DNA of 64,000 nucleotides from an uncultured Eubacterium sp. (GTDB lineage Bacteria > Bacillota > Clostridia > Peptostreptococcales > Anaerovoracaceae), in the NCBI GenBank assembly GCA_937900695.1, contig CALCFD010000046.1:12930-76929 (forward strand), in the 5' to 3' direction. The notes under the pieces were generated by a model. The model worked only from the letters and a program-made list of their open reading frames with translations, was not told the DNA's origin and did no database searches. Each line of letters begins with the position of its first letter. The first letter of the stretch is position 1. Positions 1 through 8,994 of this stretch are shown piece by piece. The position numbers were made by a program, and so were the translations under genes.

Positions 1-631
1 GTCGTAGATGCCTAATATGAACATCTACAGTACGTGTTTCGCCTACATAATCAATTCCCCAAACTTTATCTAAGAGTTCATCACGAGAATAAACCCTTCC
101 ACGATTTTTGGCAAGAAATGACAATAATTCGTATTCTTTATATGTAAGTTCAATAGACTCTCCATGAACCATCACTTGATGTCTGCCTTGATCAATAATA
201 ATATCTCCAGCATTTATATTATCCAAAGTATCATTATCTTCCTTAACATCTGCCGTTTTTTCATTAAAATCGTATCTTCTTAATACAGCTTTAATACGAG
301 CTAGTAGCTCTCTAATACCAAATGGCTTAGCGATATAGTCATCAGCGCCAAATTCTAGTCCTAAAACCTTATCAACTTCTTCTGACTTAGCAGTAAGCAT
401 AATTATAGGAATATTAATTCCTTCAGACCTTAGTTCCCTACAAATTTCATAACCATCTTTACCAGGTAACATGATATCTAGTAGGATTAAATCTGGTTTT
501 TCTTTATAAGCTAATGTTATTCCAGTAATACCATCTTCAGCTTCTACTGCTTCATAACCATTAGCTTTTAAATTATAGGTTACTAACTCTCGAATATTAA
601 CTTCATCTTCAATTATTAGTATTTTTTTCAT
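1..631 (-). CDS. OmpR/PhoB-family response regulator (PhoP-like), C-terminus cut by window edge
   Basis: Two-component transcription factor. I translated about 210 residues. The N-terminal receiver starts MKKILIIEDE, has the phosphoacceptor segment DLILLDIMLPGKDG and the conserved KPF lysine. The C-terminal winged helix includes ELTYKEYELLSFL and TRTVDVHIRHLR. Only the last 15-25 residues of a usual ~230-residue protein are missing beyond base 1. The start is the ATG at 629-631, 10-14 nt after a purine-rich GAAAGAAAGAG stretch, and it overlaps the end of the upstream cotransporter gene by 23 bp, so the two are translated from one message. Being encoded with a phosphate transporter behind a Pho box suggests it is the PhoP/PhoB regulator itself. 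That identity is inferred from context; other OmpR-family regulators look similar. Confidence 0.9.
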   Translation of the reverse strand, partial: MKKILIIEDEVNIRELVTYNLKANGYEAVEAEDGITGITLAYKEKPDLILLDIMLPGKDGYEICRELRSEGINIPIIMLTAKSEEVDKVLGLEFGADDYIAKPFGIRELLARIKAVLRRYDFNEKTADVKEDNDTLDNINAGDIIIDQGRHQVMVHGESIELTYKEYELLSFLAKNRGRVYSRDELLDKVWGIDYVGETRTVDVHIRHLR

Positions 632-2315
632 CTGTTTTCATTCTCTTTCTTTCTTTATGACCTTTAAGAACAGCTTCGGCTATATTATTACAGCTGTCTC
701 CAATTCTTTCTAGGTTGTGTATTGCATCAATATATACTACTGTTACAGCTGGTGAACACTGACCAACTTCTAGTCTATTCATATGCTTTGTTCTAAGTTT
801 TCCTTCTAGGCTATTAATACCTTCTTCTTGAACCAAAATCTCATTGGCAATTTCAGGACTACCAGAAGCTAAAGCTTCAAATGTGTCAGCCATCATAACC
901 TTAATCTTATCAAAACATTCATAAATTTCCGAATATGCTGTATCAGATAGTTTATATTTATTCTTAACTTTTTCCTGTGATAAAGTTACAATATTTTTAC
1001 TATAATCTCCAATATGTTCAATATCACCTGCAACATGGAATAAAGCAGCAACTGTCTGTTTTTGGAACTCCGTTATACTCTCACTTGATAGAATCATAGA
1101 TAAATATTTTAATATTTCATCTCGCAAATGATTGATAACATTATCTGCCTCCATAATTTCATCTACTTCGCTTAAGTCACCTGAAATAAATGATTTCTTA
1201 GCTTTAAGAACCATATCTGTTACCATATTACCAGTTCTTACCAATTCTTGAATTGCTAAATGGATAGCAAATACCGGCTGACCAATAACATTATAATCTA
1301 AATACATAGGTTCTGTTGTCAATGATTGCTTATCTTCACCTGGAATAATCTTAGTAACGATCTTTACTAATAACCAAATAAAAGGTAAGAAAATCAATGT
1401 ACATGCTATATTAAATAGCATATGTGCATTTGCAATTTCTCTTGCTATTACATCTACCTCAGCTCCACCCGGTGAAATGTACTGAATAAATTTTGAAATC
1501 TGTGGGATAAACCAAATAAATATCAAAGTACCACCAAAGTTAAAAATAGTATGAGCTACCGCTGTTCTTTTAGCATTTATAGAAGCACCAATAGCCGCTA
1601 ACAAGGCTGTAATTGTTGTACCTATGTTACTACCAAATAGTATTGGTAAAGCACCTTGCAATCCAATAATTGATGTTACTCCATCTGGACCTGCAGTTGC
1701 AGCTAAATTTTGTAATACAGCAATAACTGCCGAAGATGACTGAATAATCATGGTCATTATAGTACCTAAAACCACACCTAAAATAGGAATATCTGATACC
1801 TTCATCATCCAATCAGTAAAAATCGGTGATTGTGCTAATGGTTCCATAGTATCACCCATAGTATTGATACCTACAAACAGTAATCCAAAACCAAATAAAA
1901 TTTCACCAATATCTGCAACTTTTTCATTTGATTTTAAGAAAAACATCATTACAAATCCAATAAATACACCAATCCAAGCATAATCGCCAATATCAAAAGC
2001 GATAAGCTGTGCTGTAATTGTTGTACCTATATTAGCACCTAAAATAACACTAATAGCTTGAGGTAACTTCATAAGGCCTGCACTAACAAAACCTATAACC
2101 ATTACCGTTGTTGCACTTGAACTCTGTAAAACGGCTGTTGTTACCGCACCAGCTAAAACACCTAAAACTGGATTAGCAGTAAGCATTGACAAAATATTTC
2201 TCATCTTATCACCAGCTGCCTTCTGCAGACCTTCTGACATAAGATTCATACCAAATATGAATACCGCCAAACCGCCTAACAAAGTCGTAACAACTTGAAA
2301 TACATCAAATTCCAT
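609..2315 (-). CDS. Na+/phosphate cotransporter family protein with C-terminal PhoU domain
   Basis: Membrane importer that moves inorganic phosphate with sodium (NptA/YjbB type). Residues 1-~330 carry the two inverted Na/Pi repeats with the signature QSSSATTVMVIGF and its echo QSSSAVIAVLQ, plus GANIGTTIT and GSNIGTTIT. Residues ~350-560 form helical PhoU-like repeats that usually tie transport to regulation. An ATG lies at 2325-2327, but the GGAGGAG Shine-Dalgarno (complement of 2319-2325) overlaps it and sits just before a second ATG at 2313-2315. I therefore chose 2315, giving 568 residues. It is first in an operon with the response regulator and lies directly downstream of a Pho box, so it should be induced by phosphate starvation. 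Confidence 0.93.
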   Translation of the reverse strand: MEFDVFQVVTTLLGGLAVFIFGMNLMSEGLQKAAGDKMRNILSMLTANPVLGVLAGAVTTAVLQSSSATTVMVIGFVSAGLMKLPQAISVILGANIGTTITAQLIAFDIGDYAWIGVFIGFVMMFFLKSNEKVADIGEILFGFGLLFVGINTMGDTMEPLAQSPIFTDWMMKVSDIPILGVVLGTIMTMIIQSSSAVIAVLQNLAATAGPDGVTSIIGLQGALPILFGSNIGTTITALLAAIGASINAKRTAVAHTIFNFGGTLIFIWFIPQISKFIQYISPGGAEVDVIAREIANAHMLFNIACTLIFLPFIWLLVKIVTKIIPGEDKQSLTTEPMYLDYNVIGQPVFAIHLAIQELVRTGNMVTDMVLKAKKSFISGDLSEVDEIMEADNVINHLRDEILKYLSMILSSESITEFQKQTVAALFHVAGDIEHIGDYSKNIVTLSQEKVKNKYKLSDTAYSEIYECFDKIKVMMADTFEALASGSPEIANEILVQEEGINSLEGKLRTKHMNRLEVGQCSPAVTVVYIDAIHNLERIGDSCNNIAEAVLKGHKERKRMKTDEKNTNN

Positions 2316-2378
2316 AAACTCCTCCATTTTTACTCATATATACTATATTTATATTTTAATTTACACAGCTTATATAAA

Positions 2379-2417
2379 TGTTAAGTTTATGTTAAATTTA
2401 TGTTAATTTGCTGTAAA
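2379..2417 (-). promoter_or_regulatory. Pho box: four direct repeats TTAACA/TTTACA at 11-bp period
   Basis: Read on the minus strand there are three exact TTAACA hexamers (complements of 2401-2406, 2390-2395 and 2379-2384), preceded by TTTACA (complement of 2412-2417). Each is 11 bp apart, with 5-bp spacers. This is the layout of PhoP binding sites described for Bacillus subtilis (TT[A/T/C]ACA repeats, one helical turn apart). It lies about 64-100 bp upstream of the cotransporter start, with AT-rich -10 candidates such as TAAAAT and TATAAA between 2345 and 2362. Binding by the regulator encoded downstream would make this an autoregulated phosphate-starvation operon. Confidence 0.85.
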
Positions 2418-2430
2418 GCTTTTAAATTAG

Positions 2431-3468
2431 CTATTTATTAGCTATAAAAGTAATTAAATTTCTTACACCTTTGCCAAATTCACCATCTATTTCAATGTCT
2501 ATTTTACCATTTTGTAACACAAATGCTTCTTTTTCTTCATAAATACCTACATCAATATTTTCAGCAAGCTTATTTTCAACTTCAAAAAACTCATCAAATT
2601 TAGGATTACCTTTATATCTCATATTTTCTACAATTATTTTCCTTCCAAAGTCTATGCCTAAACTGTTTTTTATCTTTTCTTCGAAATCAGATTTAAAACC
2701 ACATCCTATATAAATATTGTAATCTGCTATTTTTCTTACATATTTAGCTTTATCATCTAATGAAGAACCTGTATCTATTACTATTCTTCTAAACTGTGAA
2801 TTTTCTATAATCAATCTTATGAATTTTAAGAAATCGCCTTCATCTAAATTTAAAATTTCATTTTCAATATTTAACATATTAAATGCTCTTATGCCATATT
2901 GATTTTCTGTTAAATAGCTATTAATATTACACTTATCATCTAAAAAAATTATGCGGTAAAGGTAATCTCTAATGCTTAAGCCTTGATGCATATTGAAAAA
3001 ATCTATTTCTTCATGGGCATTTCCTAAAGATAAATAAAGAATATTCTCATTAGATGCCATAGCGTAATCCTTTGCCATTGCAAATGCAATACTTGTACAA
3101 CCTACACCTCCTTTTGCCGAAGAAAATACATTAATAATGGGTTTTTTCTCATTTAAGGTATTATCAATATAATTACCTGTAGCATCATAATAAATATCTA
3201 TCATCCTATTTATATATTCACTCGCACGAGAATACTTATATATCTCGTCTTTATTAAGTTTTTCATTTTTTTCCACTATATAACAACAAGGCTTATTATC
3301 TATATCAATGCTTTTTCCATCTATTAAGACAAAATCATAATCATTAATACTTTCCTTTGTATTAACTGAAGATATATTTATATTTGACTGGATACTTCTT
3401 ATACAACGACAAACTGTTTCAGCATATTGTAAATCATTGGATATAATAACCGCATTTATATTTTCCAT
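2431..3468 (-). CDS. CpaE/MinD-like P-loop ATPase with degenerate receiver-like N-terminus
   Basis: A 345-residue protein. Residues 1-~85 resemble a receiver fold (VIISNDLQYAETV, then DYDFVLIDGK), as in CpaE/TadZ proteins. Residues ~112-345 are a ParA/MinD-type ATPase with a deviant Walker A, SSAKGGVGCTS, and a Walker B-like IVIDTGSS. CpaE/TadZ proteins normally position Tad/Flp pilus machines, but no pilus gene is present here. The start is supported by a strong GGAGGTGG (complement of 3475-3482) six nt before the ATG. It is transcribed alone between the ppdK terminator and the Pho box. The target of this ATPase cannot be told from the sequence; the family assignment is firmer than any role. 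Confidence 0.8.
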   Translation of the reverse strand: MENINAVIISNDLQYAETVCRCIRSIQSNINISSVNTKESINDYDFVLIDGKSIDIDNKPCCYIVEKNEKLNKDEIYKYSRASEYINRMIDIYYDATGNYIDNTLNEKKPIINVFSSAKGGVGCTSIAFAMAKDYAMASNENILYLSLGNAHEEIDFFNMHQGLSIRDYLYRIIFLDDKCNINSYLTENQYGIRAFNMLNIENEILNLDEGDFLKFIRLIIENSQFRRIVIDTGSSLDDKAKYVRKIADYNIYIGCGFKSDFEEKIKNSLGIDFGRKIIVENMRYKGNPKFDEFFEVENKLAENIDVGIYEEKEAFVLQNGKIDIEIDGEFGKGVRNLITFIANK

Positions 3469-3488
3469 TATTTACCACCTCCAATTAC

Positions 3489-3516
3489 ATTATATATATT
3501 TGGTAATATTTTACAA
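3489..3516 (-). promoter_or_regulatory. candidate sigma-A promoter for the CpaE-like gene
   Basis: Minus strand: TTGTAA (complement of 3511-3516), 16-bp spacer, TATAAT (complement of 3489-3494). The predicted start near 3482 leaves a leader of about 14 nt that begins at the Shine-Dalgarno. The leader is short, so this is a candidate only. Confidence 0.45.
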
Positions 3517-3525
3517 TACATTTTT

Positions 3526-3555
3526 TAAAAAAAAGACCCTAGCAATATAGGGTCT
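3526..3555 (-). terminator. Rho-independent terminator after ppdK
   Basis: An 8-bp stem, AGACCCTA (3534-3541) with TAGGGTCT (3548-3555), and a 6-nt loop. On the minus strand it is followed by a run of U from 3533 to 3526. It sits 11 bp after the ppdK stop and ends the phoH-ppdK operon. Confidence 0.9.
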
Positions 3556-3566
3556 AAATAATAATT

Positions 3567-6194
3567 TTAATTTTCAATTTTAGTTCGTATTACAGCTTGT
3601 GCTGCTGCTATTCTGGCAATTGGTACTCTAAATGGAGAACATGAAACATAATTTAAACCAATATTATTACAATATTCAATAGATTTTGGATCTCCACCAT
3701 GTTCGCCACAAATACCTAGCTTAATATTAGGACGTGTCTTTTTACCAAGTTCAATAGCCATTTTAATTAACTTACCTATACCTTCTTGGTCAATAGTCTG
3801 GAAAGGATCTTTTTCTAAAATACCCTTGTCCACATATTCCCTAATAATTTTACCAGTGTCATCTCTACTAAAACCAAATGTCATTTGAGTTAAATCGTTA
3901 GTACCAAATGAAAAGAATTCGGCTTCTTCAGCAATTTTATCAGCAACTAATGCTGCTCTTGGAATCTCAATCATAGTTCCAATCTGATATTCGATAGTTT
4001 CCTCATATTTTTGTAAAGTCTTATCTATAGTTTCAACTACTGTATTTTTAATATTAGTTAATTCCTTATCTATACCAACTAGCGGTATCATAATCTCAGG
4101 TATAATATTAAGTTTAGTTTCATTTTTTACTTCTATGGCTGCGCTAATAATCGCTTCAGCTTGCATCTGTGCAATTTCTGGATAAGTAATAACAAGTCTA
4201 CAACCTCTATGACCTAGCATAGGATTAAATTCTTTAAGTTCTATCACTTTGTTTTTTAATATGTCAAATGAAACATTAATTTCTTCTGATAAAGCCTTTA
4301 TTTCTTCATCTGTATTTGGTAAAAACTCGTGTAATGGAGGGTCTAATAGCCTAATTGTTACAGGTCTTTCGCCCATAACTTTAAATATACCCTTAAAATC
4401 ATCCTTCTGATATGGTAATAATCTTGATAATGCCTTTCTTCTAGATGTCTCATCACTTGATAATATCATGCGTCTAACATCCATAATACGTTGTTCATCA
4501 AAAAACATATGCTCTGTACGGCAAAGGCCTATACCTTCTGCTCCAAACTCTATTGCTTTAGCTGCATCTTTAGGATTATCAGCATTTGTACGAATTTTTA
4601 AAGTTCTAATTTCATCAGTCCATTTCATCAATGTATCAAAACTACCGCTAAGTTCTGGTTCAACAGACTTTAATTTTCCCTCATAAACCATTCCTGTAGA
4701 ACCATCTAAGGAAATATAATCCCCTTCTTTTAAAACTATATCTCCAATAGTTACAGTCTTACTAAATTCATCTACAATAGCATCCTTACAACCTGCAACA
4801 CAACATTTTCCCATGCCTCTTGCAACTACTGCAGCATGTGATGTCATACCTCCACGAGAAGTTAAAATACCCTCTGCAGCAACCATTCCAGCCAAATCTT
4901 CTGGTGAAGTTTCCTGTCTTACAAGTATTACCTTTTCCGATAAGGAAGCAGTTTCAACATCAGAAGTAGTAAAGTAAATCTTACCTGTAGCAGCTCCAGG
5001 AGATGCTGGTAATCCCTTTGTAAGCTTCTTTGCAAACTCTAAAGCATCATCATCAAATCTTGGATGAAGTAGCTGGTCAATCTGTTCAGGCTCAATACGC
5101 ATAATTGCAGTCTGCTTATCTATTAAGCCTTCTTCTTCCATATCCACAGCAATTTTAACTGCAGCCTGTGCAGTACGTTTACCATTTCTAGTTTGAAGCA
5201 TATAAAGTTTATTGTTTTCAATGGTAAATTCCATGTCTTGCATATCCTTATAATGCTTTTCAAGTAGTTCTGCTATTCTCTTGAAATTATTATATATTTC
5301 TGGAAATGCCTCTGCCATCTCTGAAATAGGCTGAGGTGTTCTAATACCTGCAACTACATCTTCACCTTGAGCATTGATTAAAAACTCACCATACAATTTA
5401 TTTTCACCAGTAGCAGGGTTACGTGTAAATGCAACACCAGTACCTGAGCTTTCACCAGTATTACCAAATACCATAGATTGAACATTTACAGCTGTACCCA
5501 AATTTGAAGATATATCATTTAACTTACGATATAGTACAGCTCTATCGTTATTCCATGATCTAAAAACTGCCTTAACAGTTTCTATTAATTGAATCTTAGG
5601 ATCTTGAGGAAATTCATTTCCAGTCTCACTTAAATACAACTTTTTGTATTCTTTAGTTATTTCTTTTAAATCCTCACAAGTCAAGTCTAAATCTAACTTG
5701 CAGCCTCTTTCTTCTTTCTTACCATCAAAGATCTTATCAAATTTTTCTTTTTCAATACCTATTACGACATCTGCAAACATTTGAATAAATCTTCTGTAGC
5801 TATCATATGCAAATCTTTCATTACCTGTAATAGCAATAAGACCATTTATCGTATCATCATTTAATCCTAGGTTAAGAACAGTATCCATCATACCTGGCAT
5901 AGAAAATACAGCTCCACTTCTAACTGATACTAGCAATGGTTTTTGATTACTACCAAACTGCTTATCAGTAACAGCTTCTAACTCCTGCATCTTTTCAAAT
6001 ATTTCATCTATGATGTCCTGGCTAATAGTTTCTCCGTCCTGGTAATATTTATTACACGCATCTGTAGAAATTGTAAAGCCAAAAGGCACAGGCAAGCCAA
6101 TTTTAGTCATTTCTGCTAAATTAGCTCCCTTACCACCTAAAAGGCTCTTCATTTCTTTTGAACCTTCATTAAATGAATATACATATTTATTCAT
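3567..6194 (-). CDS. ppdK: pyruvate, phosphate dikinase
   Basis: Interconverts pyruvate + ATP + Pi and phosphoenolpyruvate + AMP + PPi. In anaerobes it often works in glycolysis using PPi or in making PEP. The 875 residues match the family length. The N-terminal ATP-grasp part begins NKYVYSFNEG and contains LVSVRSGAVFSMPGMMDTVL. The swivelling phosphohistidine domain has GGMTSHAAVVARGMG, with the catalytic His in TSHA. The C-terminal PEP/pyruvate TIM barrel carries GICGEHGGDP, with the acid/base Cys. It is last in the phoH operon, 11 bp after glyS, and is followed directly by the terminator. The glyS-ppdK pairing is common in Clostridia. No DUF299 regulatory kinase gene is adjacent. Confidence 0.98.
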   Translation of the reverse strand: MNKYVYSFNEGSKEMKSLLGGKGANLAEMTKIGLPVPFGFTISTDACNKYYQDGETISQDIIDEIFEKMQELEAVTDKQFGSNQKPLLVSVRSGAVFSMPGMMDTVLNLGLNDDTINGLIAITGNERFAYDSYRRFIQMFADVVIGIEKEKFDKIFDGKKEERGCKLDLDLTCEDLKEITKEYKKLYLSETGNEFPQDPKIQLIETVKAVFRSWNNDRAVLYRKLNDISSNLGTAVNVQSMVFGNTGESSGTGVAFTRNPATGENKLYGEFLINAQGEDVVAGIRTPQPISEMAEAFPEIYNNFKRIAELLEKHYKDMQDMEFTIENNKLYMLQTRNGKRTAQAAVKIAVDMEEEGLIDKQTAIMRIEPEQIDQLLHPRFDDDALEFAKKLTKGLPASPGAATGKIYFTTSDVETASLSEKVILVRQETSPEDLAGMVAAEGILTSRGGMTSHAAVVARGMGKCCVAGCKDAIVDEFSKTVTIGDIVLKEGDYISLDGSTGMVYEGKLKSVEPELSGSFDTLMKWTDEIRTLKIRTNADNPKDAAKAIEFGAEGIGLCRTEHMFFDEQRIMDVRRMILSSDETSRRKALSRLLPYQKDDFKGIFKVMGERPVTIRLLDPPLHEFLPNTDEEIKALSEEINVSFDILKNKVIELKEFNPMLGHRGCRLVITYPEIAQMQAEAIISAAIEVKNETKLNIIPEIMIPLVGIDKELTNIKNTVVETIDKTLQKYEETIEYQIGTMIEIPRAALVADKIAEEAEFFSFGTNDLTQMTFGFSRDDTGKIIREYVDKGILEKDPFQTIDQEGIGKLIKMAIELGKKTRPNIKLGICGEHGGDPKSIEYCNNIGLNYVSCSPFRVPIARIAAAQAVIRTKIEN

Positions 6195-6205
6195 ATTTTA
6201 ATCTC

Positions 6206-7606
6206 CTAAAAGGCAATTCTCTCTTCAATATAGTTCTTTACTTCAGAAACAGGAATTCTAACTTGTTGCATAGTGTCTCTATCACGAATTGTTACACAAC
6301 CATCATTCTCTGTATCAAAATCAACACAAATACAGAATGGAGTTCCAATTTCATCCTCTCTTCTGTATCTCTTACCTATTGAACCTGCTGCATCATAATC
6401 AACCATAAAATACTTAGATAATTCTTCATGAATTGGTTCTGCAACTGGAGCAAGTTTCTTAGCAAGAGGCAATACAGCAGCCTTAAATGGCGCTAATGCT
6501 GGATGGAATTTCATAACAATTCTGCTATCTTCTTTACCATCTTCCTTTTTGATAACTTCTTCAGTATAAGCATCACATAAAAATGCAAGAGTAACTCTAC
6601 CTGCACCTAGTGATGGTTCAATACAATACGGAATGTATTTTTCGCCTGTTTCACTATCTACATAATTCATGTCCTGTTTTGAATGTTCAGCATGCTGTTT
6701 TAAGTCAAAGTCTGTTCTATCAGCAATACCCCATAATTCACCCCATCCAAATGGGAATAAGTATTCAATATCTGTTGTGGCATTTGAATAATGTGATAAT
6801 TCTTCCTGATCATGATCTCTAAATCTCATGTTTTCTTCTTTCATATTTAAACTTCTTAAGAAGTTTCCACAGTATTCCTTCCAGTATTCATGCCATTTTA
6901 AATCTTCACCAGGTTTGCAGAAAAATTCAACTTCCATCTGTTCAAATTCTCTTGTTCTAAAAATAAAGTTACCTGGAGTAATTTCATTTCTAAAAGCTTT
7001 ACCAATCTGTGCGATACCAAAAGGTAACTTCTTTCTTGAAGTTCTCTGTACATTTTTAAAGTTTACAAAAATCCCCTGTGCAGTTTCAGGTCTTAGATAA
7101 ATAGCTGACTTAGAATCCTCAGTTACACCCTGATAAGTTTGGAACATAAGGTTGAACTGTCTGATACCTGTAAAATCATGTTCTCCACATTCTGGACATC
7201 TTAAATCATTTTCTTCTACATAAGCTTCTAGCTTTTCGTTTGACCATCCATCTACAATTACATCTGGTTGACCCTTAGCTTCAAGATCCGCTTCGATAAT
7301 TTTATCAGCTCTAAATCTTGATTTACATTTTTTACAATCAATTAATGGATCTGAAAAACCACCTACATGTCCTGATGCAACCCATGTCTGTGGGTTCATA
7401 AGAATAGCTGCATCTAAACCTACGTTATATTTTGATTCTTGTACAAACTTTTTCCACCATGCTTTTTTTACGTTATTTAGTAGCTCAACCCCTAAAGGAC
7501 CATAATCCCAAGTATTTGCTAATCCACCATAAATTTCTGAACCAGGATATACAAATCCTCTACCTTTTGCAAGTGCTACTAACTTATCCATTGTTAATTC
7601 TGTCAT
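6206..7606 (-). CDS. glyS: glycyl-tRNA synthetase, single-chain (alpha2) type
   Basis: Class II synthetase that charges tRNA-Gly. Its 466 residues fit the archaeal/eukaryotic-like homodimeric form (GlyQS) rather than the split GlyQ/GlyS pair. Visible features are the N-terminal RGFVYPGSEIYGG, a zinc-type CKKCKS...CPECGE segment, motif 2 FRNEITPGNFIFRTREFEQ, motif 3 GAGRVTLAFL, and a C-terminal anticodon-binding domain. Its ATG overlaps the stop codon of the preceding DUF4342 gene (TAATG), implying translational coupling. There is no space for a T-box leader upstream, so tRNA-responsive control of this operon is not evident. Confidence 0.97.
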   Translation of the reverse strand: MTELTMDKLVALAKGRGFVYPGSEIYGGLANTWDYGPLGVELLNNVKKAWWKKFVQESKYNVGLDAAILMNPQTWVASGHVGGFSDPLIDCKKCKSRFRADKIIEADLEAKGQPDVIVDGWSNEKLEAYVEENDLRCPECGEHDFTGIRQFNLMFQTYQGVTEDSKSAIYLRPETAQGIFVNFKNVQRTSRKKLPFGIAQIGKAFRNEITPGNFIFRTREFEQMEVEFFCKPGEDLKWHEYWKEYCGNFLRSLNMKEENMRFRDHDQEELSHYSNATTDIEYLFPFGWGELWGIADRTDFDLKQHAEHSKQDMNYVDSETGEKYIPYCIEPSLGAGRVTLAFLCDAYTEEVIKKEDGKEDSRIVMKFHPALAPFKAAVLPLAKKLAPVAEPIHEELSKYFMVDYDAAGSIGKRYRREDEIGTPFCICVDFDTENDGCVTIRDRDTMQQVRIPVSEVKNYIEERIAF

Positions 7607-8223
7607 TATTTTTCTTCGCCTTCACTTTCTTCATAATCTTCAAATTCTTCAACAAAATCATCTGCAAAGTCTTCTATTTCTTCCTTTGATTTAGAAAACT
7701 TACTTTTAAGAGCCTCTGTAGCTTTACCAGTTTTTTCTTTTACTTTTTCATAAGTGTCACTATTCTTAACTTTGTCGTAAACTTCGCTACCCTTTTCAGT
7801 AGCCTTTTCGACTGCATCATTAGTTCTATCACTTACATCAATAATAGTACCGTCATCCTTAACAACTTCTATTACACACTTAAATCCAAAAGCTGCTACT
7901 ACAGCTGCAATTGCTCCCCAAGGTGCAATTACTACGCCTAAAATACCTACATTTACAGGTATATTTAAAATAACTTCGCCTTCAGAGTTCTTAACAACTA
8001 TCTTAGAAACATTTCCTTTTTTAACAAGATCTTTAATAGCATCAATCACTGCATTGCCCTGTTCTCCAAATGATTTTCTAGTCTGATTATCAATATTTTC
8101 TTCAATTTCAATAATGGCATCTACTACGCTGCCACCAGCAGTTTCCAATGCTTCTTTAGCTTCCTTATAACTTACACCAGTTCTATCCTTAACTAGTTCG
8201 ATTTTTTCTAATGTAATTTCCAT
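7606..8223 (-). CDS. DUF4342 domain-containing protein with UBA-like N-terminus
   Basis: A 205-residue protein. The N-terminal ~45 residues (VKDRTGVSYKEAKEALE, then GGSVVDAIIEIEE) look like a UBA/TS-N helical domain as found in EF-Ts. Residues ~60-125 match DUF4342, including a hydrophobic segment VNVGILGVVIAPWGAIAAVVAAFGF. The last 80 residues are charged and probably extended or coiled (EKVKEKTGKATEAL, acidic tail EEFEDYEESEGEEK). Function unknown. It sits between recO and glyS and shares a TAATG overlap with glyS, so its level is probably tied to glycyl-tRNA synthetase. A membrane-associated protein with a cytosolic helical domain is a reasonable guess. Confidence 0.85.
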   Translation of the reverse strand: MEITLEKIELVKDRTGVSYKEAKEALETAGGSVVDAIIEIEENIDNQTRKSFGEQGNAVIDAIKDLVKKGNVSKIVVKNSEGEVILNIPVNVGILGVVIAPWGAIAAVVAAFGFKCVIEVVKDDGTIIDVSDRTNDAVEKATEKGSEVYDKVKNSDTYEKVKEKTGKATEALKSKFSKSKEEIEDFADDFVEEFEDYEESEGEEK

Positions 8224-8238
8224 AATTCTTCCTCCTAT

Positions 8239-8991
8239 CTAGTCGGATAAAAATCCTTCACTCTTTAAATCCCCTATTTCAAGGTGATATTTAATATAAT
8301 TATTAATTATTTGCCTTAATTTCTTTAAAACTTCTGGCTCAAGTGCTATCTTTTCAAGATTTCTCAAAGGATTTCTTATAAAATACTTTAATATATCTAT
8401 TATACCTAAACCAACCTCATAAATCAACGTATCATTATTAGCAGATATTAATTTTGATGCACAATTTCTACACAAAAGGCCTCCATTTTCTACATCTAAA
8501 AAAAACAAGTTATTTTCACTACCACAATTTACACACCTATCAAGTTCTGGCATATACCCAAGTTCCTTAATAGCTTTAAGCTCATATCCTATTACTAGAG
8601 TTCCATATTTTTTCTTGCGCTTCTCAAGTTCAACTAAAAAATCAATTAACAGATTAAACAATCTAGGCTGTGGTATATTTTCTGGAAGTAGCTTTTCTGT
8701 AAACTCAAGGACATAAGAGGCATTCATATATTTGTCCACATCTTCGCCAATTTTATAAAAACTCTTAATAGTTTCTGCACCGTTTAAGTTAAAATTATCA
8801 CGGTTTTTATAAAGCTCATATTTTCCATATGTAAATGAACGCATAGCCAATGACGATTTGCTTTTGCTTTTTTCTGAAATGCTCGTGCCTGCACTTATCT
8901 TGCCATACTTCTTAGAAAAAATCATAACCATTCTACGATTATTAACAGTTTTAATATTTCTAAGCACTATACCTTCAGTATCTACATACAT
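8239..8991 (-). CDS. recO: DNA repair protein RecO
   Basis: Recombination mediator that, with RecR, loads RecA onto SSB-coated DNA in the RecFOR pathway. The 250 residues are the usual length. The N-terminal OB fold begins MYVDTEGIVLRNIKTVN. A helical domain follows, with a four-cysteine zinc site (CVNCGS at ~152-157, CRNCAS at ~173-178). It lies 3 bp after era, an order conserved across Firmicutes. Confidence 0.96.
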   Translation of the reverse strand: MYVDTEGIVLRNIKTVNNRRMVMIFSKKYGKISAGTSISEKSKSKSSLAMRSFTYGKYELYKNRDNFNLNGAETIKSFYKIGEDVDKYMNASYVLEFTEKLLPENIPQPRLFNLLIDFLVELEKRKKKYGTLVIGYELKAIKELGYMPELDRCVNCGSENNLFFLDVENGGLLCRNCASKLISANNDTLIYEVGLGIIDILKYFIRNPLRNLEKIALEPEVLKKLRQIINNYIKYHLEIGDLKSEGFLSD

Positions 8992-8994
8992 TTC

